This document shows positions 1 through 6,620 of a stretch of 16,241 bases of DNA, one piece after another (within the stretch, counting starts at the first letter, position 1; each line of letters starts with the position of its first letter). The DNA is taken from assembly GCA_009908885.1 (NCBI GenBank), contig JAAAOL010000003.1, positions 1 through 16,241 of the forward strand. Reading direction: 5' to 3'. The DNA is from Bacteroidota bacterium. Lineage in GTDB: Bacteria > Bacteroidota > Rhodothermia > Rhodothermales > JAAAOL01. The position numbers and the translations under genes are program-made. Under the pieces are notes generated by a model that was not told where the DNA came from, did not search any database, and saw nothing but the letters and a program-made list of their open reading frames with translations.

Positions 1-89
1 CGCGTGGTGTCCAGATCCGGAAGTGCCGGGCGCGGTGCCGTCCCGACGGGTCATTAACGCCCCGCCGCCCGGGATTATTGTGTGCTACT
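1..89. other. Left edge, possible fragment of a neighbouring gene
   Basis: This short stretch ends before the heptad array. Two readings are possible. On the plus strand an open frame runs from base 1 to a TAA at 55-57 and would be the last 18 codons of an upstream gene. On the minus strand an ATG at 52-54 opens a frame that runs off the left edge without a stop. Both have GC-rich third positions and neither gives recognisable protein sequence, so I cannot choose between them. Confidence 0.2.
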
Positions 90-194
90 GGGTTGCGGGT
101 TAGGGGTTGCGCGTTGTGGGTTTTGGGTTGTGGGTTGGTAGGTCGGAAAACCTGAAACCTGAAACCTGAAACATGGAACCTGAAACCCCAAAAC
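90..194. repeat. Heptad array A: 15 degenerate 7-base units, palindromic
   Basis: The 105 bases divide exactly into 15 heptads. Units at 90, 97, 104, 118, 125 and 132 begin GGGTT, and the unit at 111 is GCGTTGT. A transition unit, TAGGTCG, lies at 139. The right arm then reads GAAAACC at 146, TGAAACC at 153, 160 and 181, TGAAACA at 167 and TGGAACC at 174. The register is unbroken across the switch from GGTT-type to AACC-type units, so the array is a loose inverted repeat. It lies immediately downstream of the radA stop codon. The left arm also carries six GGG tracts and could form a G-quadruplex on the plus strand. Confidence 0.85.
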
Positions 195-203
195 ACGCGA
201 CCT

Positions 204-1580
204 TCACAACACCAGATCCAGCACCTCGTGCAAGCGCTGCACGCCGGTCACGGTGAGGCCGTCCGGGTGGGTCAGGCCTTTCAGGTTGTTCTTCGGCACG
301 AGGGCGCGTTCGAAGCCGAGCTTGGCGGCCTCCTTGAGGCGCGGTTCGAGCTGGCTGACCGTGCGCACCTCGCCGCCCAGGCCGACCTCGCCGATGAGGA
401 CGGTGCTCGTGTCGGTCGGGATGTCGCGGAAGGACGAGGCGACGGCCAGGATGACGCCCAGGTCCACGGCGGGCTCGTCGAGGCGGACGCCCCCGGCCAC
501 GTTGACGAAGACGTCGTGCGTGGACAAGCGCAGGCCCTGCCGCTTCTCCAGGACGGCCAGCAGCATCTGGAGGCGGCGCGCGTCGAACCCGGTGGCGGTG
601 CGCTGGGGCGTGCTGTACGACGTAGGCGTGACGAGCGCCTGGATCTCGACCAGGAGCGGGCGCGTGCCTTCGAGCGAACACACGACCGTCGAGCCGCTCG
701 TGCCGTACTGCCGCTCGGACAGAAAGATCTCGCTCGGATTGGTCACTTCGTGCAGCCCGGTCTCGCGCATCTCGAAGACGCCGATCTCGTTGGTCGAGCC
801 GAAGCGGTTCTTGACGGCCCGCAGGATGCGGTAGGCGTGGTGCCGGTCGCCGTCGAAGTAGAGCACCGTATCGACCATGTGCTCCAGGACGCGCGGCCCG
901 GCGATGGTGCCCTCCTTGGTGACGTGGCCCACGACGAACGTCGACAGATCCATGCCCTTCGTGAACTGCAGGATGGCCGAGGTGCTCTCCCGCACCTGTG
1001 TCACCGAGCCCGGGGCGCTCTGGATGTCGGGCCGGAAGATGGTCTGGATCGAGTCGACCACGAGCACGTCCGGGTCGGCGTCCTGCGCGGCGGCGATGAT
1101 GTCCTCCACGTTGGTCTCCGCCAGGAGCAGAAAGTCGTCTGCATCCACCCCGAGCCGCTGCGCCCGCAGCTTCACCTGCCGGGGCGACTCCTCGCCGGTC
1201 ACGTAGAGCAGGCGCCGCCCGGGCAGGTAGCTGCCGAGTTGCGTCATGAGCGTGCTCTTGCCGATGCCGGGGTCGCCTGCGATGAGCGAGAGCGAGCCCT
1301 GCATGATGCCGCCGCCCATCACGCGGTCGAACTCCGCGATCCCCGTGATGAGCCGCGCCTCCTCGCCCAGGTCCACGTCGGCCAGGCGCTGCGGGCGGGC
1401 CTCCATGCCGTTGCGGCGCGTCCGCTGCGTGGGCGCCACCCGCGCCTTCACCTTCGACCGCGGCTGCTGGATCTCCTCGACGAACGTGTTCCAGGAGTTG
1501 CACCCCGGACACTTGCCCATCCACTTGGTCGTAGCATAGCCGCACGACTGGCATACGTACTGCGTCTTGGTCTTCGCCAT
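204..1580 (-). CDS. radA: DNA repair protein RadA
   Basis: RadA is a RecA-like, DnaB-type ATPase that promotes branch migration during recombinational repair. The 458 residues match the usual family length. Visible in order: an N-terminal four-cysteine zinc finger (C10, C13, C24, C27), a Walker A motif GDPGIGKST (residues 102-110), a Walker B-like LVVDSIQT (173-180), the RadA-specific KNRFG motif (257-261), and a C-terminal Lon-protease-like domain from about 290 onward. The ATG at 1578-1580 gives the canonical MAKTKTQYVCQSCG start. No Shine-Dalgarno sequence precedes it. The gene is divergent from the Mla-type permease gene, with 229 bp between them, and a heptad array lies just past its stop. 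All key motifs are intact. Identification is by motif recognition and is very secure. Confidence 0.97.
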   Translation of the reverse strand: MAKTKTQYVCQSCGYATTKWMGKCPGCNSWNTFVEEIQQPRSKVKARVAPTQRTRRNGMEARPQRLADVDLGEEARLITGIAEFDRVMGGGIMQGSLSLIAGDPGIGKSTLMTQLGSYLPGRRLLYVTGEESPRQVKLRAQRLGVDADDFLLLAETNVEDIIAAAQDADPDVLVVDSIQTIFRPDIQSAPGSVTQVRESTSAILQFTKGMDLSTFVVGHVTKEGTIAGPRVLEHMVDTVLYFDGDRHHAYRILRAVKNRFGSTNEIGVFEMRETGLHEVTNPSEIFLSERQYGTSGSTVVCSLEGTRPLLVEIQALVTPTSYSTPQRTATGFDARRLQMLLAVLEKRQGLRLSTHDVFVNVAGGVRLDEPAVDLGVILAVASSFRDIPTDTSTVLIGEVGLGGEVRTVSQLEPRLKEAAKLGFERALVPKNNLKGLTHPDGLTVTGVQRLHEVLDLVL

Positions 1581-1809
1581 AGGGTTGATGCTGCTGATGC
1601 GTAATTCCTGTCACGGGAGCGCCCGTCGCGTAACACCGCCGTGGACGATCCGTCTCATGCTACGACGGCCGACTGCCAGCCCCCTGTCAGGGGCATGGCT
1701 ATCTTTTCGAAGGATCAGTAAACATCCAGCGTTCGTTTGTTCATCCGGCATCAATTCCTCGGGTCCACACGTTGATGCTACCTCCATCCGCTCGTCTATT
1801 TCGTCCCTG
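1581..1809. promoter_or_regulatory. Divergent intergenic region, radA / mlaE
   Basis: This 229-bp gap separates two divergent start codons and must hold the promoters for both, but I see no convincing full promoter. A hairpin with arms GCCCC (1679-1683) and GGGGC (1690-1694) and a 6-base loop lies near the middle. Just to its right, TATCTTTT (1700-1707) is one mismatch from the Bacteroidota -7 element TAnnTTTG and points toward the permease gene, but no -33 TTG is correctly spaced. No heptad array is present here. Confidence 0.35.
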
Positions 1810-2571
1810 ATGGCCTCGCTCTCGTTGACGCTGACCAAGCCGCTCCGCAACGTCGGGCTGTACGTCCTGTTGATGGTGAAGGCGTTTGCGTCGCTGGGCG
1901 AATTTCGGCTGTACCGAAAGAATCTGTTCAAGCAGATGGTGCGGGTGGGGATCGACTCGATCCCGATCGTCGCGCTGGCGGCGGCCTTCTCCGGCGCGGT
2001 GACGACGGTGCAGACGGCCTACCAGCTGGTCTCTCCGTTTATCCCGAAGCGCATCATTGGGTCCATCGTGGCCCCGTCGCTCATCCTGGAGCTGGGCGCC
2101 GTGGTGACGGGCTTCATCCTGGCCGGACGCATCGGCGCGCGCTTCGCCGCCGAGCTGGGCACCATGCGGGTGACCGAGCAGATCGACGCGCTGGAGGCGA
2201 TGGGCCTCAACTCCATCGGCTATCTGATCGTCCCGCGCGTGCTGGCGGGCGTCGTCATGTTTCCCGTCCTCTACGTCGTAGCCTGCTTCGTGGGCATCAC
2301 GGGCGGCATCGGCGTGGCCCACTTCGGCGGCTACCTGGAGGCGGGCGAGTTCGTCGCGGGCGCGCGCGAATTTTTCCAGCCGTTCGATCCGGTCTTCGGA
2401 CTCATCAAGTCGGTCGTCTTCGGCTTCGCCATCACGTCCATCTCGTGCTACAAGGGCTACTACACCGGAGGCGGCGCGGAGGGCGTCGGGCGGGCCACGA
2501 CGGACGCCGCCGTGCTGAGCTGCGTCTACATTCTGGTCGCCGATCTCTTGCTGGCCATCGTGCTGCTGTAA
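1810..2571 (+). CDS. mlaE: MlaE-family ABC transporter permease
   Basis: Inner-membrane permease of a Mla/Ttg2-type system that moves phospholipids between the inner and outer membranes. The 253-residue protein has several hydrophobic segments (about 48-70, 85-108, 138-172, 198-213, 233-253). It shows the MlaE signature stretch ELGTMRVTEQIDALEAMG (115-132) and the conserved CYKGYYTGGGAEGVGRAT region (213-230). I chose the ATG at 1810 because it gives the normal family length. An open frame extends further upstream to 1567, but that extra stretch is not MlaE-like and would cover the divergent promoter region. No Shine-Dalgarno sequence is visible. The stop is two bases from the next ATG, so the two genes are translationally close. 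The family call is secure. The symbol follows the E. coli system by homology, and the true substrate is untested. Confidence 0.93.
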   Translation: MASLSLTLTKPLRNVGLYVLLMVKAFASLGEFRLYRKNLFKQMVRVGIDSIPIVALAAAFSGAVTTVQTAYQLVSPFIPKRIIGSIVAPSLILELGAVVTGFILAGRIGARFAAELGTMRVTEQIDALEAMGLNSIGYLIVPRVLAGVVMFPVLYVVACFVGITGGIGVAHFGGYLEAGEFVAGAREFFQPFDPVFGLIKSVVFGFAITSISCYKGYYTGGGAEGVGRATTDAAVLSCVYILVADLLLAIVLL

Positions 2572-2573
2572 CC

Positions 2574-3326
2574 ATGATCCAGATCGAGCATCTGTATAAA
2601 AGTTTCGACGGCAAGCCCGTCCTGCGCGACGTCTCGCTGGAGATCCGCGACGGGGAGACGCTGGCCATCATCGGGCGCTCCGGCTCGGGCAAGAGTGTGC
2701 TGATGAAGCACGTCATCGGCCTGCTGACCCCGACCTCGGGACGCGTGCAGGTCGATGGGACGGACATCAACGAGATCCCCTACCGGCGCCTGCGCGAGGT
2801 GCGGCGTCAGTTCGGGGTGCTGTTTCAGGGCGGGGCGCTCTTCGACTCGATGAATGCTTTCGAGAACATCGCGTTTCCGCTGCGCACCTTCACCGACATG
2901 GAAGAAGCGGCGATTCGTGACGAAGTGTACGAGTGCCTGCGCCTCGTCGAATTGCCGGACGTGGGGCCAAAAAGAACGGCAGAGCTGTCCGGCGGCATGC
3001 AGAAGCGGGTGGCCCTGGCGCGCGCCATCGCCCTCCGGCCGCGCTACATCATCTACGACGAGCCCACGAGCGGCCTCGACCCCGAAACCTCGAACGCCAT
3101 CGACGACCTGATCCGCGCACTCACCGACGAGATGAACGTCACCAGCATCGTCGTCACGCACGACATGCACTCGGTCCTCTCGATCGCCGACCGCGCCGCC
3201 CTGCTGCACCGGGGCCACCTCCACTGGGTCGGCACCATCGATGAACTGCACGCCTCGGACGACGAGGTGCTGTGCGCCTTCGTCAAGGCCAACGAGTACC
3301 AGATCGGCGTGCCGCAGCGCGTCTGA
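2574..3326 (+). CDS. mlaF: MlaF-type ABC transporter ATP-binding protein
   Basis: Cytoplasmic ATPase that powers the Mla-type lipid transporter. All ABC motifs are present in the 250 residues: Walker A GRSGSGKS (34-41), Q-loop glutamine 85 in the family-typical FQGGALFDS, signature LSGGMQKR (138-145), Walker B IIYDEP (159-164) and switch histidine 196. The SGGMQKR signature and the FQGGALFDS Q-loop are characteristic of MlaF/Ttg2A rather than of general ABC importers. The ATG at 2574 lies two bases after the permease stop, so coupled translation is likely. The longer open frame starting at 2445 overlaps the permease and is not used. Motifs are all intact; confidence is high. Confidence 0.95.
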   Translation: MIQIEHLYKSFDGKPVLRDVSLEIRDGETLAIIGRSGSGKSVLMKHVIGLLTPTSGRVQVDGTDINEIPYRRLREVRRQFGVLFQGGALFDSMNAFENIAFPLRTFTDMEEAAIRDEVYECLRLVELPDVGPKRTAELSGGMQKRVALARAIALRPRYIIYDEPTSGLDPETSNAIDDLIRALTDEMNVTSIVVTHDMHSVLSIADRAALLHRGHLHWVGTIDELHASDDEVLCAFVKANEYQIGVPQRV

Positions 3327-3358
3327 TCTCCTTTTTTCGAACAGGACCTCTTACGTCT

Positions 3359-4288
3359 GTGAAATACGGCAACGAGCTCAAGGTCGGCATCGCGGTGGTC
3401 CTTTCGATCATCGTGTTCATCGTCGGCGTACGCTACTTCCAGGACCTCCCGATCTTCTCGGGGACGCTCGAACTGTACACGACGTTCGAGAACGCGGACG
3501 GGCTGATCGTCGGCAACCCGGTGCAGATCAACGGCGTCCGCGTCGGGCGGGTGAACGAGGTCCGCCTGCGGCCCGAGACGCGCAACGTGCTGGTCCGCTT
3601 CCAGGTGGACCGCGACCTGCAGATTCCGGAGGGGTCGACCACGCGCGTCTCCGGCCTGAGTGCGCTCAGCAGCGTATCCGTCGTCATCAACCTGGCCGAT
3701 GCCCGCCGCTCCGCCGTCTCCGCGGGCGACACGCTGACGAGCGATCAGACGGACGTGCTGGGCAATCTCGTCGATCAGGCGCCGCGCCTCGTCCACCGGG
3801 CCGACAGCCTTTTCGGCTCGGCCACCACGACGCTCAACACCGCCGAACAGCTGCTGGCCCGTCCGGAGAGCGACCTGCGGCAGACGCTCGTCGCCATCGG
3901 CACCACGGCGCGGACCGTGGACCAGCTCCTGCGGACCGAGCAGCAACGCCTCGCCAGCACGCTGGAGAGCGTCGACACCCTCGCCACGTCACTGGCCGAC
4001 TTTTCGACGACCAACCAGGACTCCCTCTCGCTGGCCGTGCAGCGCCTCAACCGGTCGCTCACCCAGCTGGAACGTAACCTGACCGCCCTCGAACAGACGA
4101 CCACCACCCTCGACGCCATCCTCCAGAAGGTGAACCAGGGCGAGGGCACGCTGGGCCTGCTCGTCAACGATCCGGGCCTCTATCACCGCCTCGACTCGAC
4201 CACGACCCAGCTCAACCGCCTCCTGGTCGACTTCCAGCAGAACCCAAAGCGGTACCTGAAGGACCTGAAGCTGGTCGAGGTGTTTTAG
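3359..4288 (+). CDS. mlaD: MlaD-type MCE-domain substrate-binding protein
   Basis: Periplasm-facing MCE protein, anchored in the inner membrane, that forms the lipid channel of the Mla-type complex. I place the start at the GTG at 3359-3361, giving 309 residues beginning (M)KYGNELKVG. The frame is open further upstream but would overlap the ATPase gene, and no ATG lies between. One transmembrane helix (about 9-27) is followed by an MCE domain (about 36-112, with the ENADGLIVGNPVQINGV region) and a long, probably helical segment (about 130-260). The C-terminus has the NPKRYLKDL-type ending seen in Bacteroidota MCE proteins. It is longer than E. coli MlaD (about 180 aa). MlaB and MlaC homologues do not follow in this cluster. 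A weak AGGA lies 12 bases upstream, so the start is less certain than the family. Confidence 0.9.
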   Translation: MKYGNELKVGIAVVLSIIVFIVGVRYFQDLPIFSGTLELYTTFENADGLIVGNPVQINGVRVGRVNEVRLRPETRNVLVRFQVDRDLQIPEGSTTRVSGLSALSSVSVVINLADARRSAVSAGDTLTSDQTDVLGNLVDQAPRLVHRADSLFGSATTTLNTAEQLLARPESDLRQTLVAIGTTARTVDQLLRTEQQRLASTLESVDTLATSLADFSTTNQDSLSLAVQRLNRSLTQLERNLTALEQTTTTLDAILQKVNQGEGTLGLLVNDPGLYHRLDSTTTQLNRLLVDFQQNPKRYLKDLKLVEVF

Positions 4289-4292
4289 GGCG

Positions 4293-4390
4293 GGTCGTAT
4301 GGTTATTGGTTCCTCGTTTCTGGTTCTTGGTCGTGGGCTTCACCGTGATCTTCAAGCAGTAACCAGCAACCACCCAACCACCAACCGACC
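4293..4390. repeat. Heptad array B, palindromic
   Basis: Left-arm units include TGGTTAT (4300), TGGTTCC (4307), TCGTTTC (4314), TGGTTCT (4321) and TGGTCGT (4328). The right arm includes GCAGTAA (4356), CCAGCAA (4363) and further CCA/ACC units up to ACCGACC (4384), with a single one-base phase slip near 4377. The centre contains TTCACCGTGATCTTCAA (4339-4355), which resembles the centre of array C. The array fills the gap between mlaD and the HD-domain gene and ends five bases before the latter's ATG. Confidence 0.8.
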
Positions 4391-4395
4391 TCGCC

Positions 4396-4956
4396 ATGCC
4401 TTCCTACGACGACGCCCTCACGCTTTTCCACGAGTGGACCGAGACCGAGCGCCTGCGCCGCCACGGCTACGCCGTTGAGGCGGCGATGGAGCACTATGCG
4501 TCGATGTGGGATGAGGACGTGGAGCTGTGGCGGATGACGGGCCTGCTGCACGACATGGATTACGAGAAACACCCGACGACGGAGGAGCATCCGTACGTGG
4601 GCGTCGAGGTGATGCGGGAGCAGGGGTATCCGGAGGAGATGATCGAGGCCATCCTGGGCCACGCGCCCTACACCGGCACGCCCCGGACGACGCGGCTGGC
4701 CCAGACGCTCTTCGCGGTGGACGAACTGGCGGGCTTCATCACCGCCGTCGCGTACGTGCGCCCGACCAACCTGGGCGGGATGAAGGTGAAGTCGGTCACC
4801 AAGAAGCTGAAGGACAAGGCCTTCGCCGCCGCCGTCAGCCGGGACGATATCCGGCAGGGGGCCGAGGAGCTGGGCATTCCACTGAAAGAGCACATCGCTC
4901 ACGTCATCGCCGGGATGCAGCACCGCGCCGAACGCCTGGGATTGGCGGCTGGGTAG
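4396..4956 (+). CDS. HD-domain (HDIG-type) putative metal-dependent hydrolase
   Basis: A 186-residue single-domain protein of the HD superfamily. Members usually bind a divalent metal and hydrolyse phosphate esters or nucleotides. Candidate metal ligands are H23, the adjacent pair H52-D53 in GLLHDMDYEKHP, H89 in LGHAPYTG and D109 in FAVDELAGF. This compact arrangement matches the stand-alone bacterial HDIG proteins annotated only as predicted hydrolases. No signal peptide or membrane segment is visible, so it is probably cytoplasmic. The ATG at 4396 has no Shine-Dalgarno sequence. The gene sits between heptad arrays B and C, with almost no other intergenic sequence, so operon membership with mlaD is uncertain. 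The substrate cannot be deduced. Confidence 0.85.
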   Translation: MPSYDDALTLFHEWTETERLRRHGYAVEAAMEHYASMWDEDVELWRMTGLLHDMDYEKHPTTEEHPYVGVEVMREQGYPEEMIEAILGHAPYTGTPRTTRLAQTLFAVDELAGFITAVAYVRPTNLGGMKVKSVTKKLKDKAFAAAVSRDDIRQGAEELGIPLKEHIAHVIAGMQHRAERLGLAAG

Positions 4957-5054
4957 GGTTCGTTGGTTCGTCGTTGCTGGTTCCTGGTTTATCAGTTCGG
5001 ATTCACAGTCCTGCCTCAACTAACAACCAGTAACCACCAACCAGCAACCAATAC
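4957..5054. repeat. Heptad array C: 14 units, palindromic
   Basis: The first base after the HD gene's stop codon begins an array of exactly 14 heptads. The left arm is GGTTCGT (4957), TGGTTCG (4964), TCGTTGC (4971), TGGTTCC (4978) and TGGTTTA (4985). The centre is at about 4992-5019. The right arm is CTAACAA (5020), CCAGTAA (5027), CCACCAA (5034), CCAGCAA (5041) and CCAATAC (5048). The phase is unbroken throughout. Unit sequences are nearly those of array B on the other side of the HD gene, and both centres contain TTCAC followed by TCAA 8-9 bases later. Confidence 0.85.
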
Positions 5055-5130
5055 CGAGAAGCGCCGAACCCGGCATGCGCGCCGTTCGTAGGACCGGCTG
5101 CCTGTCGTCACTCGACCGTCCTGGCCCCGC

Positions 5131-6393
5131 ATGCCTGCCGACGCACCGACTTCTACGTCCTCCGCCGCTCCGCCGCAAGCCCCCCCGCGTACGTCTCCGA
5201 AAGACGTGCACGACCTGCTGGGCGTGCCCACGCAGCCGGCACTGCCGCCCCACAGTGCCGAGACGCTGACGGAGGCGCGCACGATCACGTCGACTCATGC
5301 GGAGCAGCTGCGCGACCTGCTGTCGACGTACTTGCGGCGTCACCTTCCGGAGCGTTCCCCGGCCCGCACAGAGGCGCGCGAACCGCCGCGCATGGTGGGC
5401 GCGCATGCCAAGGCACTCCCCTTTCTCCGCGCCGTCCCGTGGGTGCTGGGCGCGCTCTTCGGCCTCTCCTTCGCGTGGGACTTCCCCGGCGTCACGGCCG
5501 ACCTCTTCGGGCGCACGCTGGTGCTGGAGGGACTGCTGCGCATCCTGGCGGTGAGCGGCCTCATCGGCTTCATCACCAACTGGCTGGCCATCACGATGCT
5601 CTTTCAGCCCCGCGAAGAGCGTCCGCTCGTGGGTCAGGGCCTCATTCCTGCGCAGCGCGAGCGCGTCATCTTCCGCCTCGCCAAGGCCGTCTCGGAAGAG
5701 CTCATCAACGAGGAGATCATCAAGCGCAAGATTGAGGAGAGCGGCGTCATTCCGCGTTACCGCGAGATGGCGCTGTCGGTCACCCGCGGCGTGCTGGAGG
5801 ACCCGGCGTTCCGGACCGAGGTGAAGGCGCTCACGGCTAGCTACGTGGAGCAGGTCCTGGGCTCCAAAGAGGTGCGGCAGCGCATCGTCGATTTCACGAT
5901 CGAGAAGGTGGAAGAGCATGCCGGGCAAGGCCTCAGCGGGCTGGCGCTCAAGGTGTACCGCTTCGTCAACGAGGACGACTTCCAGCAGCGCATCGACCGG
6001 GCCGTGCAGCAACTGCCCGACGCCCTCGACGACGCCATGGATCAAATCGATCACCTGCTGGACCGCGTGCCGGAGAAGATCGAGGCGCGCTCCGACGACA
6101 TCGAGGCCTGGGCTACGCGCGTCGTCCTCGGCTTCGTGGAAAACCTGGACGTCTACAACATGATCATGGACAACATGCGGCAGTACGACGAGCAGCAACT
6201 GGAGCGGCTGCTCAAGACCACGTCCAACGAGCAACTCAACTACATCAAATACCTCGGCGGCCTGCTCGGCTTCGTGGGCGGCCTCGTCATCTGGGAGCCC
6301 CTCCTGTCACTCACCGTCTTCGGCACGCTCGGGCTGATTCTCTATGCCATCGACGAGACGCTTTTCCGCCTCCGCAGGGAAACGGACGCCTGA
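5131..6393 (+). CDS. DUF445 family membrane protein
   Basis: A 420-residue member of the DUF445 (YheB/YjiN-like) family, whose function is not established. A Pro/Ser/Thr-rich N-terminus (1-45) precedes two hydrophobic segments (about 97-117 and 129-157). The second contains GLIGFITNWLAITMLFQP, the family's most recognisable motif. A long, charged, mostly helical middle region (about 160-370) with many Glu/Arg/Gln residues follows, then a C-terminal hydrophobic hairpin (about 376-405). This suggests a membrane protein with a large soluble helical domain. The ATG at 5131 is the first in frame and has no Shine-Dalgarno sequence. A later start near M88 is possible, because the Pro-rich leader is not typical of the family. 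It ends near array D, converging on the protease operon. Confidence 0.85.
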   Translation: MPADAPTSTSSAAPPQAPPRTSPKDVHDLLGVPTQPALPPHSAETLTEARTITSTHAEQLRDLLSTYLRRHLPERSPARTEAREPPRMVGAHAKALPFLRAVPWVLGALFGLSFAWDFPGVTADLFGRTLVLEGLLRILAVSGLIGFITNWLAITMLFQPREERPLVGQGLIPAQRERVIFRLAKAVSEELINEEIIKRKIEESGVIPRYREMALSVTRGVLEDPAFRTEVKALTASYVEQVLGSKEVRQRIVDFTIEKVEEHAGQGLSGLALKVYRFVNEDDFQQRIDRAVQQLPDALDDAMDQIDHLLDRVPEKIEARSDDIEAWATRVVLGFVENLDVYNMIMDNMRQYDEQQLERLLKTTSNEQLNYIKYLGGLLGFVGGLVIWEPLLSLTVFGTLGLILYAIDETLFRLRRETDA

Positions 6394-6421
6394 CGCCTAT
6401 TCCCGACTCAGGACCGATGTC

Positions 6422-6505
6422 TGATGATGCGTGATGCGTGGTGCGTGACAGGAGCATGTCCCCTCTCGAATCACGTCTCACGAAATACTACTCACGAAAC
6501 ACCTC
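6422..6505. repeat. Heptad array D: 12 units, palindromic
   Basis: A second sequence type of the heptad family. The left arm is TGATGAT (6422), GCGTGAT (6429), GCGTGGT (6436) and GCGTGAC (6443). The centre is at about 6450-6463. The right arm is TCTCGAA (6464), TCACGTC (6471), TCACGAA (6478), ATACTAC (6485), TCACGAA (6492) and ACACCTC (6499). The register is unbroken for 84 bases. GACA (6447-6450) and TGTC (6457-6460) can pair at the centre. The array lies between the convergent ends of the DUF445 gene and the protease operon. Confidence 0.8.
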
Positions 6506-6558
6506 TCCTACCCATACAGGCCGCGCCCAGCGCAACGATCACCCCGCCCCCGAATTTA

Positions 6559-6612
6559 CAGGCACGAGGGTACGGAGTCGCCGCCCATGTGCTCCTCCGT
6601 ACCCTTCGCCTG
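6559..6612 (-). terminator. Long hairpin downstream of the S8 protease gene
   Basis: The arm AGGGTACGGAG (6567-6577) is perfectly complementary to CTCCGTACCCT (6595-6605). After a small 3/2-base internal bulge, CAGGC (6559-6563) pairs with GCCTG (6608-6612). This gives 16 base pairs around a 17-base loop. On the minus strand the hairpin begins nine bases after the protease stop codon (6621-6623), the position expected of an intrinsic terminator. Only a weak TAAATT tract follows it rather than a run of U, so it may instead be an RNA 3'-end stabiliser. Confidence 0.6.
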
Positions 6613-6620
6613 CACACGCG

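Noticed and set aside
90..194. CRISPR-like repeats
   Set aside because: The unit is only 7 bases, there are no spacers, and there are no cas genes.
228..1604. Long plus-strand open frame opposite radA
   Set aside because: It mirrors the radA codons and gives a low-complexity Arg/Ala/Gly/His/Asp-rich product with no recognisable domain; typical of a GC-rich antisense shadow.
100..1614. 504-codon minus-strand frame overlapping radA
   Set aside because: Out of frame with the intact RadA motifs and runs through the repeat array.
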